Assembly (NCBI RefSeq): GCF_051020955.1
Contig: NW_027476264.1
Location: forward strand, 1 to 64,000
DNA length: 64,000 nt
Source: Megalopta genalis
Taxonomy: Eukaryota; Arthropoda; Insecta; Hymenoptera; Halictidae
Direction of reading: 5' to 3'
The stretch's first letter is position 1, and each line of letters opens with the position of its first letter. The position numbers and the translations under genes were made by a program. Below are positions 26,392-40,540 of this stretch, piece after piece. The notes under the pieces were generated by a model. It saw only the letters and a program-made list of their open reading frames with translations. It did no database searches and was not told the DNA's origin.

Positions 26392-28291
26392 GATTTAGCT
26401 GCAAATCAATGCGATGTAGAAGGTTTAGCTTCAAATCCATACGAAACACATGATTTAGCTTCAAATCAATTCGAAGGACAAGGCTTAGATTCAAATCCAT
26501 GCGAAACAAATGATTTAGCTTCAAATGAATGCGAAGTAGAAGGCTTGGCTTCAAATCCATGCAAAACAAATGGTTTAACTACAAATACTTGTGATAAACA
26601 TTATTTAGCTACAACTGCATGCGAAACAAACGAGTTAACTTCAAATCCATGCGATACACAATATTTAGCTTCAAATCAATGCGATGTAGTAGGTTCAGCT
26701 TCAAATCCATGCGATACACATGATTTAGCTTCAAATCAATGCGATGTGAAAGGTTTAGCTTCAAATCCATGCGATACACAAGATTTAGCTTCAAATCAAT
26801 GCGATGTAGAAGGTTTAGCTTCAAATCCAAGCGAAACAAATGATTTAGCTTCAAACACTTGGGGTATAAGTGATATAGCTTCAAATGCAGAATAATCAAA
26901 CGAGTTAGCTTCAAAAACCACGCGATACACATGATTTAGCTTCAATTACTTGCGATATAAGTGATGTAGGTTCAACTGCAGACGAAACGAACGAGTTAGC
27001 TTCAAATCCATGCGAAACACATGATTTAGCTGCAAATCAATGTGATGTAGAAGGTTTAGCTTCAAATCCATGCAATACACAAGATTTAGCTTCAAATCAA
27101 TGCGATGTAGAAGGTTCAGCTTCAAATCCATGCGACACATATGATTTAGCTTCAAATACTTGCGATATAAGTGATATAGCTTGAAAAGCTGGAGGAACAA
27201 ACGAGGTTGCTTCAATTCCATGCGAAACACATGATTTGGCTTCAAATCAATGCGAAGTAGAAGGCGTAGCTTCAAATCCATGCAAAACAAATGGTTTAGC
27301 TACGAATACCTGTGATATACATTATTTAGCTACAACTGCATGCGAAACTAACGATTTAGCTTCAAATCCATGCGAAACACACGATTTATCTTCAAATCAA
27401 TGCGATGAAGAAGGTTTAGCTTCAAATCAATAAGAGGTAGATGGTTTAGCTTCAAATCAATAGAATATAGAAGGTTTAGCTTCAAATAAATGCGAAGTAG
27501 AAGGTTTAGCTTCAAATCCATACGACACACATGATTTAGATTCAAATCAATTCGATGGACAAGGCTTAGATTCAAATCCATGCGAAACAAATGATTTAGC
27601 TTCAAATGAATGCGAAGTAGAAGGCTTGGCTTCAAATCCATGCAAAACAAATGGTTTAACTACAAATACTTGTGATAAACATTATTTAGCTACAACTGCA
27701 TGCGAAACAAACGAGTTAACTTCAAATCCATGCGATACACAATATTTAGCTTCAAATCAATGCGATGTAGTAGGTTCAGCTTCAAATCCATGCGAAACAA
27801 ATGATTTAGCTGCAAATCAATGTGATGTAGAAGGTTTAGCTTCAAATCCATGCGATACACAAGATTTAGCTTCAAATCAATGCGATGTAGAAGGTTTGGC
27901 TTCAAATCCATGCGACACATATGATTTAGCTTCAAATACTTGCGATATAAGTGATATAGCTTGAAAAACTGTAGGATCAAACGAGGTAGCTTCTATTCCA
28001 TGCGAGACACATGATTTAGCTTCAAATCAATGCGATGTAGAAGGTTCAGCTTCAAATCCATGCGACACATATGATTTAGCTTCAAATACTTGCGATATAA
28101 GTGATATAGCTTCAAAAGCTGTAGGAACAAACGAGGTAGTTTCAATTCCATGCGAGACACATGATTTAGCTTCAAATCAATGCGATGTAGAAGGTTCAGC
28201 TTCAAATCCATACGAAACACATGATTTAGCTTCAAATCAATTCGAAGTACAATGCTTAGATTCAAATCCATGCGAAACAAATGATTCAGCT

Positions 28292-28562
28292 TCAAATGAA
28301 TGCGAAGAAGAAGGCTTGGCTTCAAATCCATGCAAAACAATTGGTTTAACTACAAATACTTGTGATAAACATTATATAGCTACCACTGCATGCGAAACAA
28401 ACGAGTTAACTTCAAATCCATGCGATACACATGATTTAGCTTCAAATCAATGCGATGTAGAAGGTTTCGCTTCAAATCCATGCGATACACAAGATTTAGC
28501 TTCAAATCAATGCGATGTAGAAGGTTTAGCTTCAAATCCATGCGACACATATGATTAAGCTT
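28292..28562 (+). repeat. Duplicated block, partner of 25230-25500
   Basis: This shares the rare variants of 25230-25500, including the closing GATTAAGC stop monomer, which also creates an AAGCTT site. Confidence 0.85.
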
Positions 28563-28789
28563 CAAATACTTGCGATATAAGTGATATAGCTTCAAAAGCT
28601 GTACGAACAAACGAGCTAGCTTCAATTCCATGCGAGACACATGATTTAGCTTCAAATCAATGCGATGTAGAAGGTTCAGCTTCAAATCCATACGAAACAC
28701 ATGATTTAGCTTCAAATCAATTCGAAGTACAATGCTTAGATTCAAATCCATGCGTAACAAATGATTTAGCTTCAAATGAATGCGAAGTA

Positions 28790-29530
28790 GAAGGCTTAGC
28801 TTCAAATCCATGCAAAACAAATGGTTTAGCTACAAATGCTTGTGATATACATTATTTAGCTACAACTGCATGCGAAACAAACAAGTTAGTTTCAAATCCA
28901 TGCTATATACATGCTTTAGCTTCAAATCAATGCGATGTAGATGGTTAAGCTTCAAATCCATGCGATACACAAGATTTAGCTTCAAATCAATGCGATGTAG
29001 TAGGTTCAGCTTCAAATCCATGCGACACATATGATTTAGCTTCAAATACTTGCGATATAAGGGATATAGCTTCAAAAGCTGTAGGAACAAACGAGGTAGT
29101 TTCAATTCCATGCGAGACACATGATTTAGCTTCAAATCAATGCGATGTAGAAGGTTTAGCTTCAAATTCAAGCGTAACACATGATTTAGCTTCAAATACT
29201 TGCGATATAAGTGATATAGCTTCGAATACAGGCGAAACGATCGAGTTAGCTTCAAATCCATGCGAAACACATGACTCAGCTGCAAATCAATTCAATGTAG
29301 AAGGTTTAGCTTCAAATCCATGAGAAACACATTATTTAGCTGCAAATCAGTGCGAAGTAGAAGGCTCGGGTTCAAATCAATACAATTCAAATGGTTCATC
29401 TTCAATACTTGTGAAAGACATGATTTAGCTTCAACTGCATGCGAAACACATGATTTAGCTTCAAATCAATGCGATGTAGAAGGTTTAGCTTCAAATCCAT
29501 GCAAAACACGTGATTTATCTTCCAATTAAT
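28790..29530 (+). repeat. Dispersed duplicate of 46859-47600
   Basis: Shared unusual variants include CATGCTATATACATGC, a GTTAAGCTTC stop monomer, AAATTCAAGCGTAACAC and GAAACGATCGAG, which contains the palindrome CGATCG. The copy here has lost one base at about 29402 (CTTCAATAC) relative to 47476. The offset is about 18.07 kb. Confidence 0.85.
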
Positions 29531-30540
29531 GCGAAGTAGAAGGCTTATCTTCAAATCCATGCGAATCAAATGGTGTAGCTTCAAATACTTGTGATATACG
29601 TTATTTAGATTTAACTGCATGCGCAACGAACGAGTTAGCTTCTAATCCATGCGAAACACATGATTTAGCTGCAAATCAATGTGATGAAGAAGGTTTAGCT
29701 TCAAATCCATGCGAAACAAATGATATAGCTTCAAACACTTGGGGTGTAAGTGATATAGCTTCAAATGAAGACTAATCAAACGAGTTAGCTTCAAAATCCA
29801 CGCGATACACATGATTTAGCTTCAAATACTAGCGATATAAGTGATGAAGATTCAACTGCAGGCGAAACGAACGAGTTAGCTTCAAATCCATGCGAAACAC
29901 ATGATTTAGCTGCAAATCAATGCGATGTAGAAGGTTTAGCTTCAAATCCATGTGATACACAAGATTTAGCTTCAAATCAATGCTATGTAGTAGTTTCAGC
30001 TTCAAATCCATGCGACACATATGATTTAGCTTCAAATACTTGCGATATAAGTGATATAGCTTCAAAAGCTGGAGGAACAAACGAGGTTGCTTCAAATCCA
30101 TGCAAAACAAATGGTTTAGCTACGAATACTTGTGATATACATTATTTAGCTACAACTGCATGCGAAACTAACGAGTTAGCTTCAAATCCATGCGCGACAC
30201 ATGATTTAACTTCTAATCAATGCGATGTAGAAGGTTTAGCTTCAAATCCACGCGAAACAAATGATTTAGCTTCAAACACTTGGGGTATAAGTGATATAGC
30301 TTCAAATGCAGACTAATCAAACGAGTTAGCTTCAAAATCCACGCGATACACACGATTTAGCTTCAATTACTTGCGATATAAGTGATATAGCTTGAAAAGC
30401 TGTAGGAACAAACGAGGTAGCTTCAATTCCATGCGAGACACATGATGTAGCTTCAAATCAATGCGAAGTAGAAGACTTAGCTTCGAATCCATGAGAGAAA
30501 GTGATTTAGCTTCAGATTCTTGCAATATAATTGACATAGC

Positions 30541-32560
30541 TTCAAATGCAGGCGGAACAAACGAGTTATCTTCAAGTACATGCGAAACAAATGATTAAGC
30601 TTCATAACTTCATATAATTACGAAACAGATGATTTAGATTCAGATACTTGTGATAAACATAATTTAGCTTCAACTGCATGCGAACCAAATGAGTTAGCTT
30701 CAAATCCATGCGAAACACATGATTTAGCTTCAAATCAATGCGAAGTACAAGGTTTAGTTTCAAATCCATGCCAAGCGAATCATTAAGTTTCAAATACTTG
30801 CGAATATAAGTGATATAGCTTCAAATGCAGGCGAAACAATCAAGCAAGCTTCAAATCGATTCGAAACACATGATTTAGCTTCATATACATGCGAAGCACA
30901 TGGTTTAGCTTAATATTCATGTGAAACAAATGGTTCAGCTTCAAAAACTTGTGATATACATTATTTAGCTTCAAGAGCATGCGAAACAAACGAGCTAACT
31001 TCAAATCCAAGCGAAAAACAAGATTAAGCTTCAAATCAATGCGATGTAGAAGATTTATCTTCAAATCTAAAGGAAACACATCATTTAATTTCAAATCAAT
31101 GCGAAGTAGAAGGCTTAGCTTCAAATCCATGCGAAACGAATGGTTTAGCTTCAAATACTTGTGTTATACATGAATTAGCTTCAACTGCATGCGAAACAAA
31201 CGAGTTATCTTCAAATCCATGCGAATCACTTGATTTAGTTTCATGTCTATGCGAAGTAGAAGGCTTAGCTTCAAATCCATGCGTAACGAATGGTTTAGAT
31301 TCAAATGCTTGCGAATATAAGTGATATAGATTCAAATGCAGGCAAAACAAATGAGTGAGCTTCAAATCCAAGCGAAACACATGATTTAGCTTCAAATCAA
31401 TGCGAAGTTGAAAGGTCAGCTTCAAATCGTTGCGAAGCGCATGATTAAGTTTCAAATACATGCGAATTTAGGTGATATAGCTTCAAATGCAGGCGAAACA
31501 AACAAGTTATCTACAAATCCATGCGAAACACATGATTTAGCTTCTAATTCATGCGAAGTAGAAGGCTTAGCTTCAAATCCATGCGAAACAAATGGTTTAG
31601 CTTCAAATACTTGCGAATATAAGGGATATAGCTTCAAATACAGGCGAAACAAAGGACTTAGCTTCAAATCCATGCGAAACACATGATTTAGCTTCAAATT
31701 CATGCGAAGTATAAGGATTAGCTTCAAATCCATGCGAAACGAATTATTTAGCTTGATATAATTGTGACATACATGATTTAGCTTCAGCTGCATGCGAAAC
31801 AATCGATTTAGCTTCACATCCAATGGAAACACATGATTTAACTGCAAATCAATGCGAAGTGGTAGGCTTAGCTTTAAATACATGAGAAAAAAATGGTTTA
31901 GCTTCAAATAATTGTTATATACATGATTTAGCTTCAACTGCGTTCGAAACAAACGAGTTAGCTTCAAATCCAAACGAAATACATGATTTAATTTCAAATC
32001 AATGCGAAGTGGAAAGTTTAGCTTCAAATCAAAGCGAAACAAATGGATTAGCTTAAAGTACTTGCGAATATAGTTAGTATAGCTTCAAATACAGGCGAAA
32101 CAAACGAGTTAGCTTCAAATCCATGCGAATCACATGATTTATCTTCAAATCCATGCGAAGTAGAAGATTTAGCTTCAAATCCATGCGAAACAATTGATTT
32201 ATCTTCAAATACTTGTGATATACATGATTTAGCTTTAACTGCATGCGAAACAAACGAGCTAACTTCAAATCCAAGCGAAAAACAAGATTAAGCTTCAAAT
32301 CAATGCGATGTAGAAGATTTATCTTCAAATCCAAGCGAAACACATGATTTAGCTTCAAATCAATGCGATGTAGATGGTATAGCTTCAAATCAACGCGAAA
32401 CAAATGATTTAGCTTCAAACACTTGGGATATAATTGATATAGCTTCAAATGCAGACGAATCAAATGAGTTAGCTTCAAAATCCATGCGATACACATGATG
32501 TAGCTTCAAATCCATGCGAAGTAGAAGGATTAGCTTCAAATCCATGCGGAACAAACGATT
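30541..32560 (+). repeat. Diverged island within the array
   Basis: Monomers here are recognisable but carry many private substitutions and several lattice slips: an 8-bp insertion at about 30601-30615 and repeated +1 changes in GCGAATATAAG-type monomers (about 30801, 31313, 31463, 31612, 32063). The classes common elsewhere are rarer. Lower similarity suggests an older part of the array that has escaped recent homogenisation. Confidence 0.8.
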
Positions 32561-34080
32561 GAGCTTCAAACACTTCGGATATAGCTTCATCTGCATGCGA
32601 AACAAACGAGTTAGCTTCAAGTCCATGCGAAACACATGATTTAGCTGCAAATCAATGCGATGTAGAAGGTTTAGCTTCAAATCCATGCGAAACACGTGAT
32701 TTAGCTGCAAATCAACTCGAAGTACAAGGCTTAGATTCAAATCCATGCGACACAAATGATTTAGCTTCAGATACTTGCGATATAAGTGATACAGCTTCAA
32801 ATGCAGGGGAAACAAACGAGTTAGATTCAAATCCATGCAAAACACATGATTAAGCTTCAAATCAATGCGATGTAGAAGGCTTAGCTTCAAATCCATGCGA
32901 CACATATGATTTAGCTTCAAATACTTGCGATATAAGTCATATAGCTTCAAAAGCTGGAAGAACAAACGAGGTTGCTTCAATCCCATGCGAAACACATGAT
33001 TTAGCTTCAAATCAATGCGAAGTAGAAGGCGTAGCTTCAAATCCATGCAAAACAAATGGATTATCTACAAATACTTGTGATATACATTATTTAGCTACAA
33101 CTGCATGCGAAACTAACGAGTTAGCTTCAAATACATGCGAAACACACGATTTATCTTCAAATCAATGCGATGTAGAAGGTTTAGCTTCAAATCAATAAGA
33201 GGTAGATGGTTTTGCTTCAAATCAATAGAATATAGAAGGTTTAGATTCAAATAAATGCGATGTAGAAGGTTTAGCTTCAAATCCATACGACACACATGAT
33301 TTAGATTCAAATCAATTCGAAGGACAAGGCTTAGATTGAAAACCATGCGAAACAAATGATTTAGCTTCAAATGAATGCGAAGTAGAAGGCTTGGCTTCAA
33401 ATCCATGCAAAACAAATGGTTTAACTACAAATACTTGTGATAGACATTATTTAGCTACAACTGCATGCGAAACAAACGAGTTAACTTCAAATCCATGCGA
33501 TACACATGATTTAGATTCAAATCAATGCGATGTAGAAGGTTTAGCTTCAAATCCATGCCATACACAAGATTTAGCTTCAAATCAATGCGATGTAGTAGGT
33601 TCAGCTTCAAATCCATGCAAAACACGTGATTTATCTTCCAATTAATGCGAAGTAGTAGGCTTAGCTTCAAATCCATGCGAATCAAATGGTTTAGCTTCAC
33701 ATACTCGTGATATACGTTATTTAGATTTAACTGCATGCGCAACGAACGAGTTAGCTTCAAATCCATGCGAAACACATGATTTAGCTGCAAATCAATGCGA
33801 TGAAGGAGGATTAGCTTCAAATCCATGCGAAACAAATGATATAGCTTCAAACGCTTGGGGTGTAAGTGATATAGCTTCAAATGAAGACTAATCAAACGAG
33901 TTAGCTTCAAAATCCACACGATACACATGATTTAGCTTGAAATACTAGCGATATAAGTGATGTAGATTCAACTGCAGGCGAAACACATGATTTAGCTTCA
34001 AATCAATGCGATGTAGAAGGTTTAGCTTCAAATCCATGCGATACACTAGATTTAGCTTCAAATCAATGCGATGTAGTAGG
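32561..34080 (+). repeat. Mosaic satellite segment
   Basis: This segment contains the 9-bp-shortened monomer shared with 19831, then sequence resembling 20040-20300, a TAA/TAG stop dyad at about 33195 and a +1 monomer at about 33908. No non-repeat sequence was found. Confidence 0.8.
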
Positions 34081-36390
34081 TTCAGCTTCTAATACATGCG
34101 ACACATATGATTTAGCTTCAAATACTTGCGATATAAGTGATATAGCTTCAAAAGCTGTAGGAACAAACGAGGTAGCTTCAATTCCATGCGAGACACATGA
34201 TTTAGCTTCAAATCAATACGATGTAGAAGGTTTAGCTTCAAATCCAAACGAAACAAATGATTTAGCTTCAAATCAAATCGAAGGACAAGGCTTAGATTCA
34301 AATCCATGCGAAACAAATGATTCAGCTTCAAATGAATGCGAAGTAGAAGAATTAGCTTCAAATCCATGCAAAACAAATGGTTTAGCTACATATACTTGTG
34401 ATATACATTATTTAGCTACAACTGCATGCGAAACGAACGAGTTAGATTCAAATCCATGCGAAACAAATGATTTAGCTTCAAATGAATGCGAAGTAGAAGA
34501 ATTAGCTTCAAATCCATGCAAAACAAATGGTTTAGCTACAAATACTTGTGATATACATTATTTAGGTACAACTGCTTGCGAAACGAACGAGTTAGCATCA
34601 TATCCATGCGATACACATGATTTAGCTGCAAATCAATGCGATGTAGAAGGTTTAGCTTCAAATCCATGCGATACACATGATTAAGCTTCAAATCAATGCA
34701 ATGTAGATAGTTTGCTTCAAATCCATGCGATACACAAGATTTAGATTCAAATCAATGCGATGTAGCAGGTTCAGCTTCAAATCCATGCGATATAAGTGAT
34801 ATAGCTTCAAAAGCAGGAAGAACAAACGAGGTAGCTTCAATTCCGTGCGAAACAAATGATTTAGCTTCAAATCAATGCGAAGTAGAAGGCGTAGCTTCAA
34901 ATCCATGCGTAACAAATGGTTTAGCTACAAATACTTGTGATATACATTATTTAGCTACAACTGCATGCGAAACTAACGAGTTAGCTTCAAATCTATGAGA
35001 AACACACGATTTATCTTCAAATCAATGCCATGTAGAAGGTTTAGCTTCAAATCAATAAGAGGTAGAAGGTTTAGCTTCAAATCAATAGAATATAGAAGTT
35101 TTAGCTTCAAATCAATGCGATGTAGAAGGTTTAGCTTCAAATCCATACGAAACACATGATTTAGCTTCAAAACAATTCGAAGGACAAGGCATAGATTCAA
35201 ATCCATGCGAAACACATGATTTAGCTGCAAATCAATGCGATGTAGTAGGTTCAGCTTCAAATCCATGCGATATAAGTGATATAGCTTCAAAAGCAGGAGG
35301 AACAAACGAGGTAGCTTCAATTCCAGGCGAAACAAATGATTTAGCTTCAAATCAATGCGAAGTAGAAGGCGTAGCTTCAAATCCATGCGAAACAAATGGT
35401 TTAGCTACAAATACTTGTGATATACATTATTTAGCTACAACTGCATGCGAAACGAACGAGTTAGCTACAAATCCATGCGAAACACATGATTTAGCTGCAA
35501 ATCAATGCGAAACACATTATTTAGCTGCAAATCAGTGCGAAGTAGAAGGCTCGGGTTCAAATCAATGCGATTCAAATGGTTCATCTTCAAATACTTGTGA
35601 AAGACATGATTTAGCTTCAACTGCATGCGACACACATGATTTAGATTCAAATCAATGCGATGTAGTAGGTTCAGCTTCAAATCCATGGGATATAAGTGAT
35701 ATAGCTTCAAAAGCAGGAGGAACAAACGAGGTAGCTTCAATTCCGTGCGAAACAAATGATTTAGCTTCAAATTAATGCGAAGTAGAAGGCGTAGCTACAA
35801 ATCCATGCGAAACAAATGGTTTAGCTACAAATACTTGTGATATACATTATTTAGCTGCAACTGCATGCGAAACTAACGAGTTACCTTCAAATCAATGCGA
35901 GACACATGATTTAGCTTCTAATCAATGCGATGTAGAAGGTTTAGCTTCAAATCCACGCGAAACAAATGATTTAGCTTCAAACACTTGGGGTATAAGCGAT
36001 ATAGCTTCAAATGCAGACTAATCAAACGAGTTAGCTTCAAAACCCACGCGTTACACATGATTCAGCTTCAAATTCTTGCGATATAAGTGATGTAGGTTAA
36101 ACTGCAGGCGAAACGAACGAGTTAGCTTCAAATCCATGCGAGACACATGATTTAGCTTCAAATCAATGCGATGTAGAAGGTTCAGCTTCAAATCCATACG
36201 AAACACATGATTTAGATTCAAATCAATTCGAAGTACAATGCTTAGATTCAAATCCATGCGAAACAAATGATTTAGCTTCAAATGAATGCGAAGTAGAAGG
36301 CTTTGCTTCAAATCCATGCAAAACAAATGATTTAGCTACAAATTCTTGTGATATACATTATTTAGCTACAACTGCTTGCGAAACGAACGA
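34081..36390 (+). repeat. 2,310-bp tandem unit, copy a
   Basis: Bases from 34081 recur at exactly +2,310 bp (77 monomers). The markers are GTTTGCTT (34710 and 37020), CATATACTTGTG (about 34389 and 36699) and GATGTAGCAGG (about 34758 and 37068). The match is good to about 35214, after which the second copy diverges. Confidence 0.88.
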
Positions 36391-37520
36391 GTTAGCTTCT
36401 AATACATGCGACACATATGATTTAGCTTCAAATACTTGCGATATAAGTGATATAGCTTCAAAAGCTGTAGGAACAAACGAGGTAGCTTCAATTCCATGCG
36501 AGACACATGATTTAGCTTCAAATCAATGCGATGTAGAAGGTTTAGCTTCAAATCCAAACGAAACAAATGATTTAGCTTCAAATCAAATCGAAGGACAAGG
36601 CTTAGATTCAAATCCATGCGAAACAAATGATTTAGCTTCAAATGAATGCGAAGTAGAAGAATTAGCTTCAAATCCATGCAAAACAAATGGTTTAGCTACA
36701 TATACTTGTGATATACATTATTTAGGTACAACTGCATGCGAAACGAACGAGTTAGATTCAAATCCATGCGAAACAAATGATTTAGCTTCAAATGAATGCG
36801 AAGTAGAAGAATTAGCTTCAAATCCATGCAAAACAAATGGTTTAGCTACAAATACTTGTGATATACATTATTTAGCTACAACTGCTTGCGAAACGAACGA
36901 GTTAGCATCATATCCATGCGATACACATGATTTAGCTGCAAATCAATGCGATGTAGAAGGTTTAGCTTCAAATCCATGCGATACACATGATTAAGCTTCA
37001 AATCAATGCAATGTAGATAGTTTGCTTCAAATCCATGCGATACACAAGATTTAGATTCAAATCAATGCGATGTAGCAGGTTCAGCTTCAAATCCATGCGA
37101 TATAAGTGATATAGCTTCAAAAGCAGGAGGAACAAACGAGGTAGCTTCAATTCCGTGCGAAACAAATGATTTAGCTTCAAATCAATGCGAAGTAGAAGGC
37201 GTAGCTTCAAATCCATGCGAAACAAATGGTTTAGCTACAAATACTTGTGATATACATTATTTAGCTACAACTGCATGCGAAACTAACGAGTTAGCTTCAA
37301 ATCTATGAGGAACACACGATTTATCTTCAAATCAATGCCATGTAGAAGGTTTAGCTTCAAATCAATAAGAGGTAGAAGGTTTAGCTTCAAATCAATAGAA
37401 TATAGAAGGTTTAGCTTCAAATCAATGCGATGTAGAAGGTTTAGCTTCAAATCCATACGAAACACATGATTTAGCTTCAAATCAATTCGAAGGACAAGGC
37501 ATAGATTCAAATCCATGCGA
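36391..37520 (+). repeat. 2,310-bp tandem unit, partial copy b
   Basis: This is the head-to-tail partner of 34081-35214. It includes the stop-bearing CTATGAGG monomer (CTATGAGA in copy a) and the TAA/TAG stop dyad near 37365. Confidence 0.87.
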
Positions 37521-40500
37521 AACAACTGATTTAGCTTCAAATGAATGCGAAGTAGAAGGCTTAGCTTCAAATCCATGCGGCACATGTGATTTAGCTTTAA
37601 ATACTTCCGATATACGTGATGTAGGTTCAACTGCAGGCGAAACGAACGAGTTAGCTTCAAATCCATGCGAAACACAAGATTTAGCTTCAAATCAATGCGA
37701 TGTAGTAGGTTCAGCTTCTAATACATGCAACACATATGATTTAGCTTCAAATACTTGCGATATAAGTGATATAGCTTCAAAAGCTGTAGGCACAAACGAG
37801 GTAGCTTCAATTCCATGCGAGACACATGATTTAGCTTCAAATCAATGCGATGTAGAAGGTTTAGCTTCAAATCCATGCCATACACAAGATTTAGCTTCAA
37901 ATCAATTCGAAGGACAAGGCTTAGATTCAAATCCATGCGAAAGAAATGATTTAGCTTGAAATGAATGCGAAGTAGAACAATTAGCTTCAAATCCATGCGG
38001 CACATATGATTTAGCTTTAAATACTTGCGATATAAGTGACATAGTTTCAAATAGAGGCGAAACGAACGAGTTAGCTTCAAATCCATGCGAGACACATGAT
38101 TTAGATTCAAATCAATGCGATGTAGAAGGTTTAGCTTCAAATCCATACCAAACACATGATTTAGCTTCAAATCAATTCGAAGGACAAGGCTTAGATTCAA
38201 ATCCATGCGAAACAAATGATTTAGCTTCAAATGAATGCGAAGTAGAAGAATTAGCTTCAAATCCATGCAAAACAAATGGTTTAGCTACAAATACTTGTGA
38301 TATACATTATTTAGCTACAACTGCATGCGAAACGAACGAGTTAGCTTCAAATCCATGCGAAACACATGATTTAGTTGCAAATCAATGCGAAACACATTAT
38401 TTAGCTGCACATCAGTGCGAAGTAGAAGGCTCGGGTTCAAATCAATGCGATTCAAATGGTTCATCTTCAAATACTTGTGAAAGACATGATTTAGCTTCAA
38501 CTGCATGCGACACACATGATTTAGCTTCAAATCAATGCGATGTAGAAGGTTTAGCTTCAAATCCATGCAAAACTAGTGATTTATCTTCCAATTACTGCGA
38601 AGTAGAAGGCTTAGCTTCAAATCCATGCGAATCAAATGGTTTAGCTTCAGATACTTGTGATATACGTTATTTAGATTTAACTGCATGCGCAGCGAACGAG
38701 TTAGCTTCAAATCCATGCGAAACACATGATTTAGCTTCAAATGAATACGAAGTAGAAGAATTAGCTTCAAATCCATGCAAAACAAATGGTTTAGCTACAA
38801 ATACTTGTGATATACAATATTTAGCTACAACTGCATGCGAAACGAACGAGTTAGCTTCAAATCCATGCGAAACACATGATTTAGCTGCAAATCAATGCGA
38901 AACACATTATTTAGCTGCAAATCAGTGCGAAGTAGAAGGCTCGGGATCAAATCAATGCGATTCAAATGGTTCATCTTCAAATACTTGTGAAAGACATGAT
39001 TTAGCTTCAACTGCATGCGACACACATGATTTAGATTCAAATCAATGCGATATAGTAGGTTCAGCTTCAAATCCATGGGATATAAGTGATATAGCTTCAA
39101 AAGCAGGAGGAACAAACGAGGTAGCTTCAATTCCGTGCGAAACAAATGATTTAGCTTCAAATTAATGCGAAGTAGAAGGCGTAGCTACAAATCCATGCGA
39201 AACAAATGGTTTAGCTACAAATACTTGTGATATACATTATTTAGCTACAACTGCATGCGAAACTAACGAGTTACCTTCAAATCCATGCGACTCACATGAT
39301 TTAGTTTCAATTCAATGCGATGTAGAAGGTTTAGCTTCAAATCCATGCGATACACAAGATTTAGCTTCAAATCAATGCGATGTAGTAGGTTCAGCGTCTA
39401 ATACATGCGACACATATGATTTAGCTTCAAATACTTGCGATATAAGTGATACAGCTTCAAAAGCTGTAGGCACAAACGAGGTAGCTTCAATTCCATGCGA
39501 GACACATGATTTAGCTTCAAATCAATGCGATGTAGAAGGTTCAGCTTCAAATCCATGCCATACACAAGATTTAGCTTCAAATCAATTCGAAGCACAAGGC
39601 TTAGATTCAAATCCATGCGAAACAAATGATTTAGCTTCAAACACTTGGGGTATAAGCGATATAGCTTCAAATGCAGACTAATCAAACGAGTTAGCTTCAA
39701 AACCCACGCGTTACACATGATTCAGCTTCAAATTCTTGCGATATAAGTGATGTAGGTTAAACTGCAGGCGAAACGAACGAGTTAGCTTCAAATCCATGCG
39801 AGACACATGATTTAGCTTCAAATCAATGCGATGTAGAAGGTTCAGCTTCAAATCCATACGAAACACATGATTTAGATTCAAATCAATTCGAAGTACAATG
39901 CTTAGATTCAAATCCATGCGAAACAAATGATTTAGCTTCAAATGAATGCGAAGTAGAAGGCTTAGCTTCAAATCCATGCAAAACAAATGATTTAGCTACA
40001 AATTCTTGTGATATACATTATTTAGCTACAACTGCTTGCGAAACGAACGAGTTAGCTTCAAATCCATGCGATACACATGATTTAGCTGCGAATCAATGCG
40101 ATGTAGTAGGTTGAGCTTCAAATCCATGCGATATAAGTGATATAGCTTCAAAAGCAGGACGAACAAACGAGGTAGCTTCAATTCCATGCGAAACAAATGA
40201 TTTAGGTTCAAATCAATGCGAAGTAGAAGGCGTAGCTTCAAATCCATGCGAAACAAATGGTTTAGCTTCAAATACTTGCGGTATAAATGTAATAGCTTCC
40301 AATGCAGGCGGACCAAACGAGTTAGCTTCAAATCCATGCGATACACATGATTTGGCTTCTAATCAATGGGAAGTAGAAGGCTTAGCTTCAAATCCAAGCG
40401 AAACACATGATTTAGCTTCAGATACTTGCGGTATAAGTGATACAGCTTCAAATGCAGGGGAAACAAACGAGTTAGATTCAAATCCATGCAAAACACATGA

Positions 40501-40540
40501 TTAAGCTTCAAATCAATGCGATGTAGAAGGCTTAGCTTCA
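37521..40540 (+). repeat. Mosaic segment with 510-, 3,360- and 3,660-bp duplications
   Basis: Bases 38341-38530 recur at 38851-39040 (510 bp, 17 monomers). Bases 35461-35895 recur at 38821-39255 (3,360 bp). Bases 35955-36410 recur at 39615-40070 (3,660 bp). All offsets are multiples of 30. The 300-bp difference between the last two shows that ten monomers were gained between adjacent blocks. Confidence 0.85.

Larger units (their letters stand above)
22431..30540 (+). repeat. Mosaic satellite segment with short-range duplications
   Basis: Monomer classes are shuffled with several partial duplications: 26519-26700 recurs at 27600-27781 (offset 1,081), and about 25230-25500 recurs at 28292-28562 (offset 3,062). 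Bases 28790-29530 recur far away at 46859-47600. Stop-bearing dyads (about 22715, 24125, 24697, 27430) and +1 monomers (about 23910, 26280, 26914, 29791, 30331) are frequent. No unique sequence was seen. Confidence 0.82.

Noticed and set aside
30595..30640. Insertion-sequence or transposon footprint at the 8-bp insertion
   Set aside because: The added bases look like a local duplication of CTTCATAA-type sequence. No terminal inverted repeats or unrelated DNA are present.
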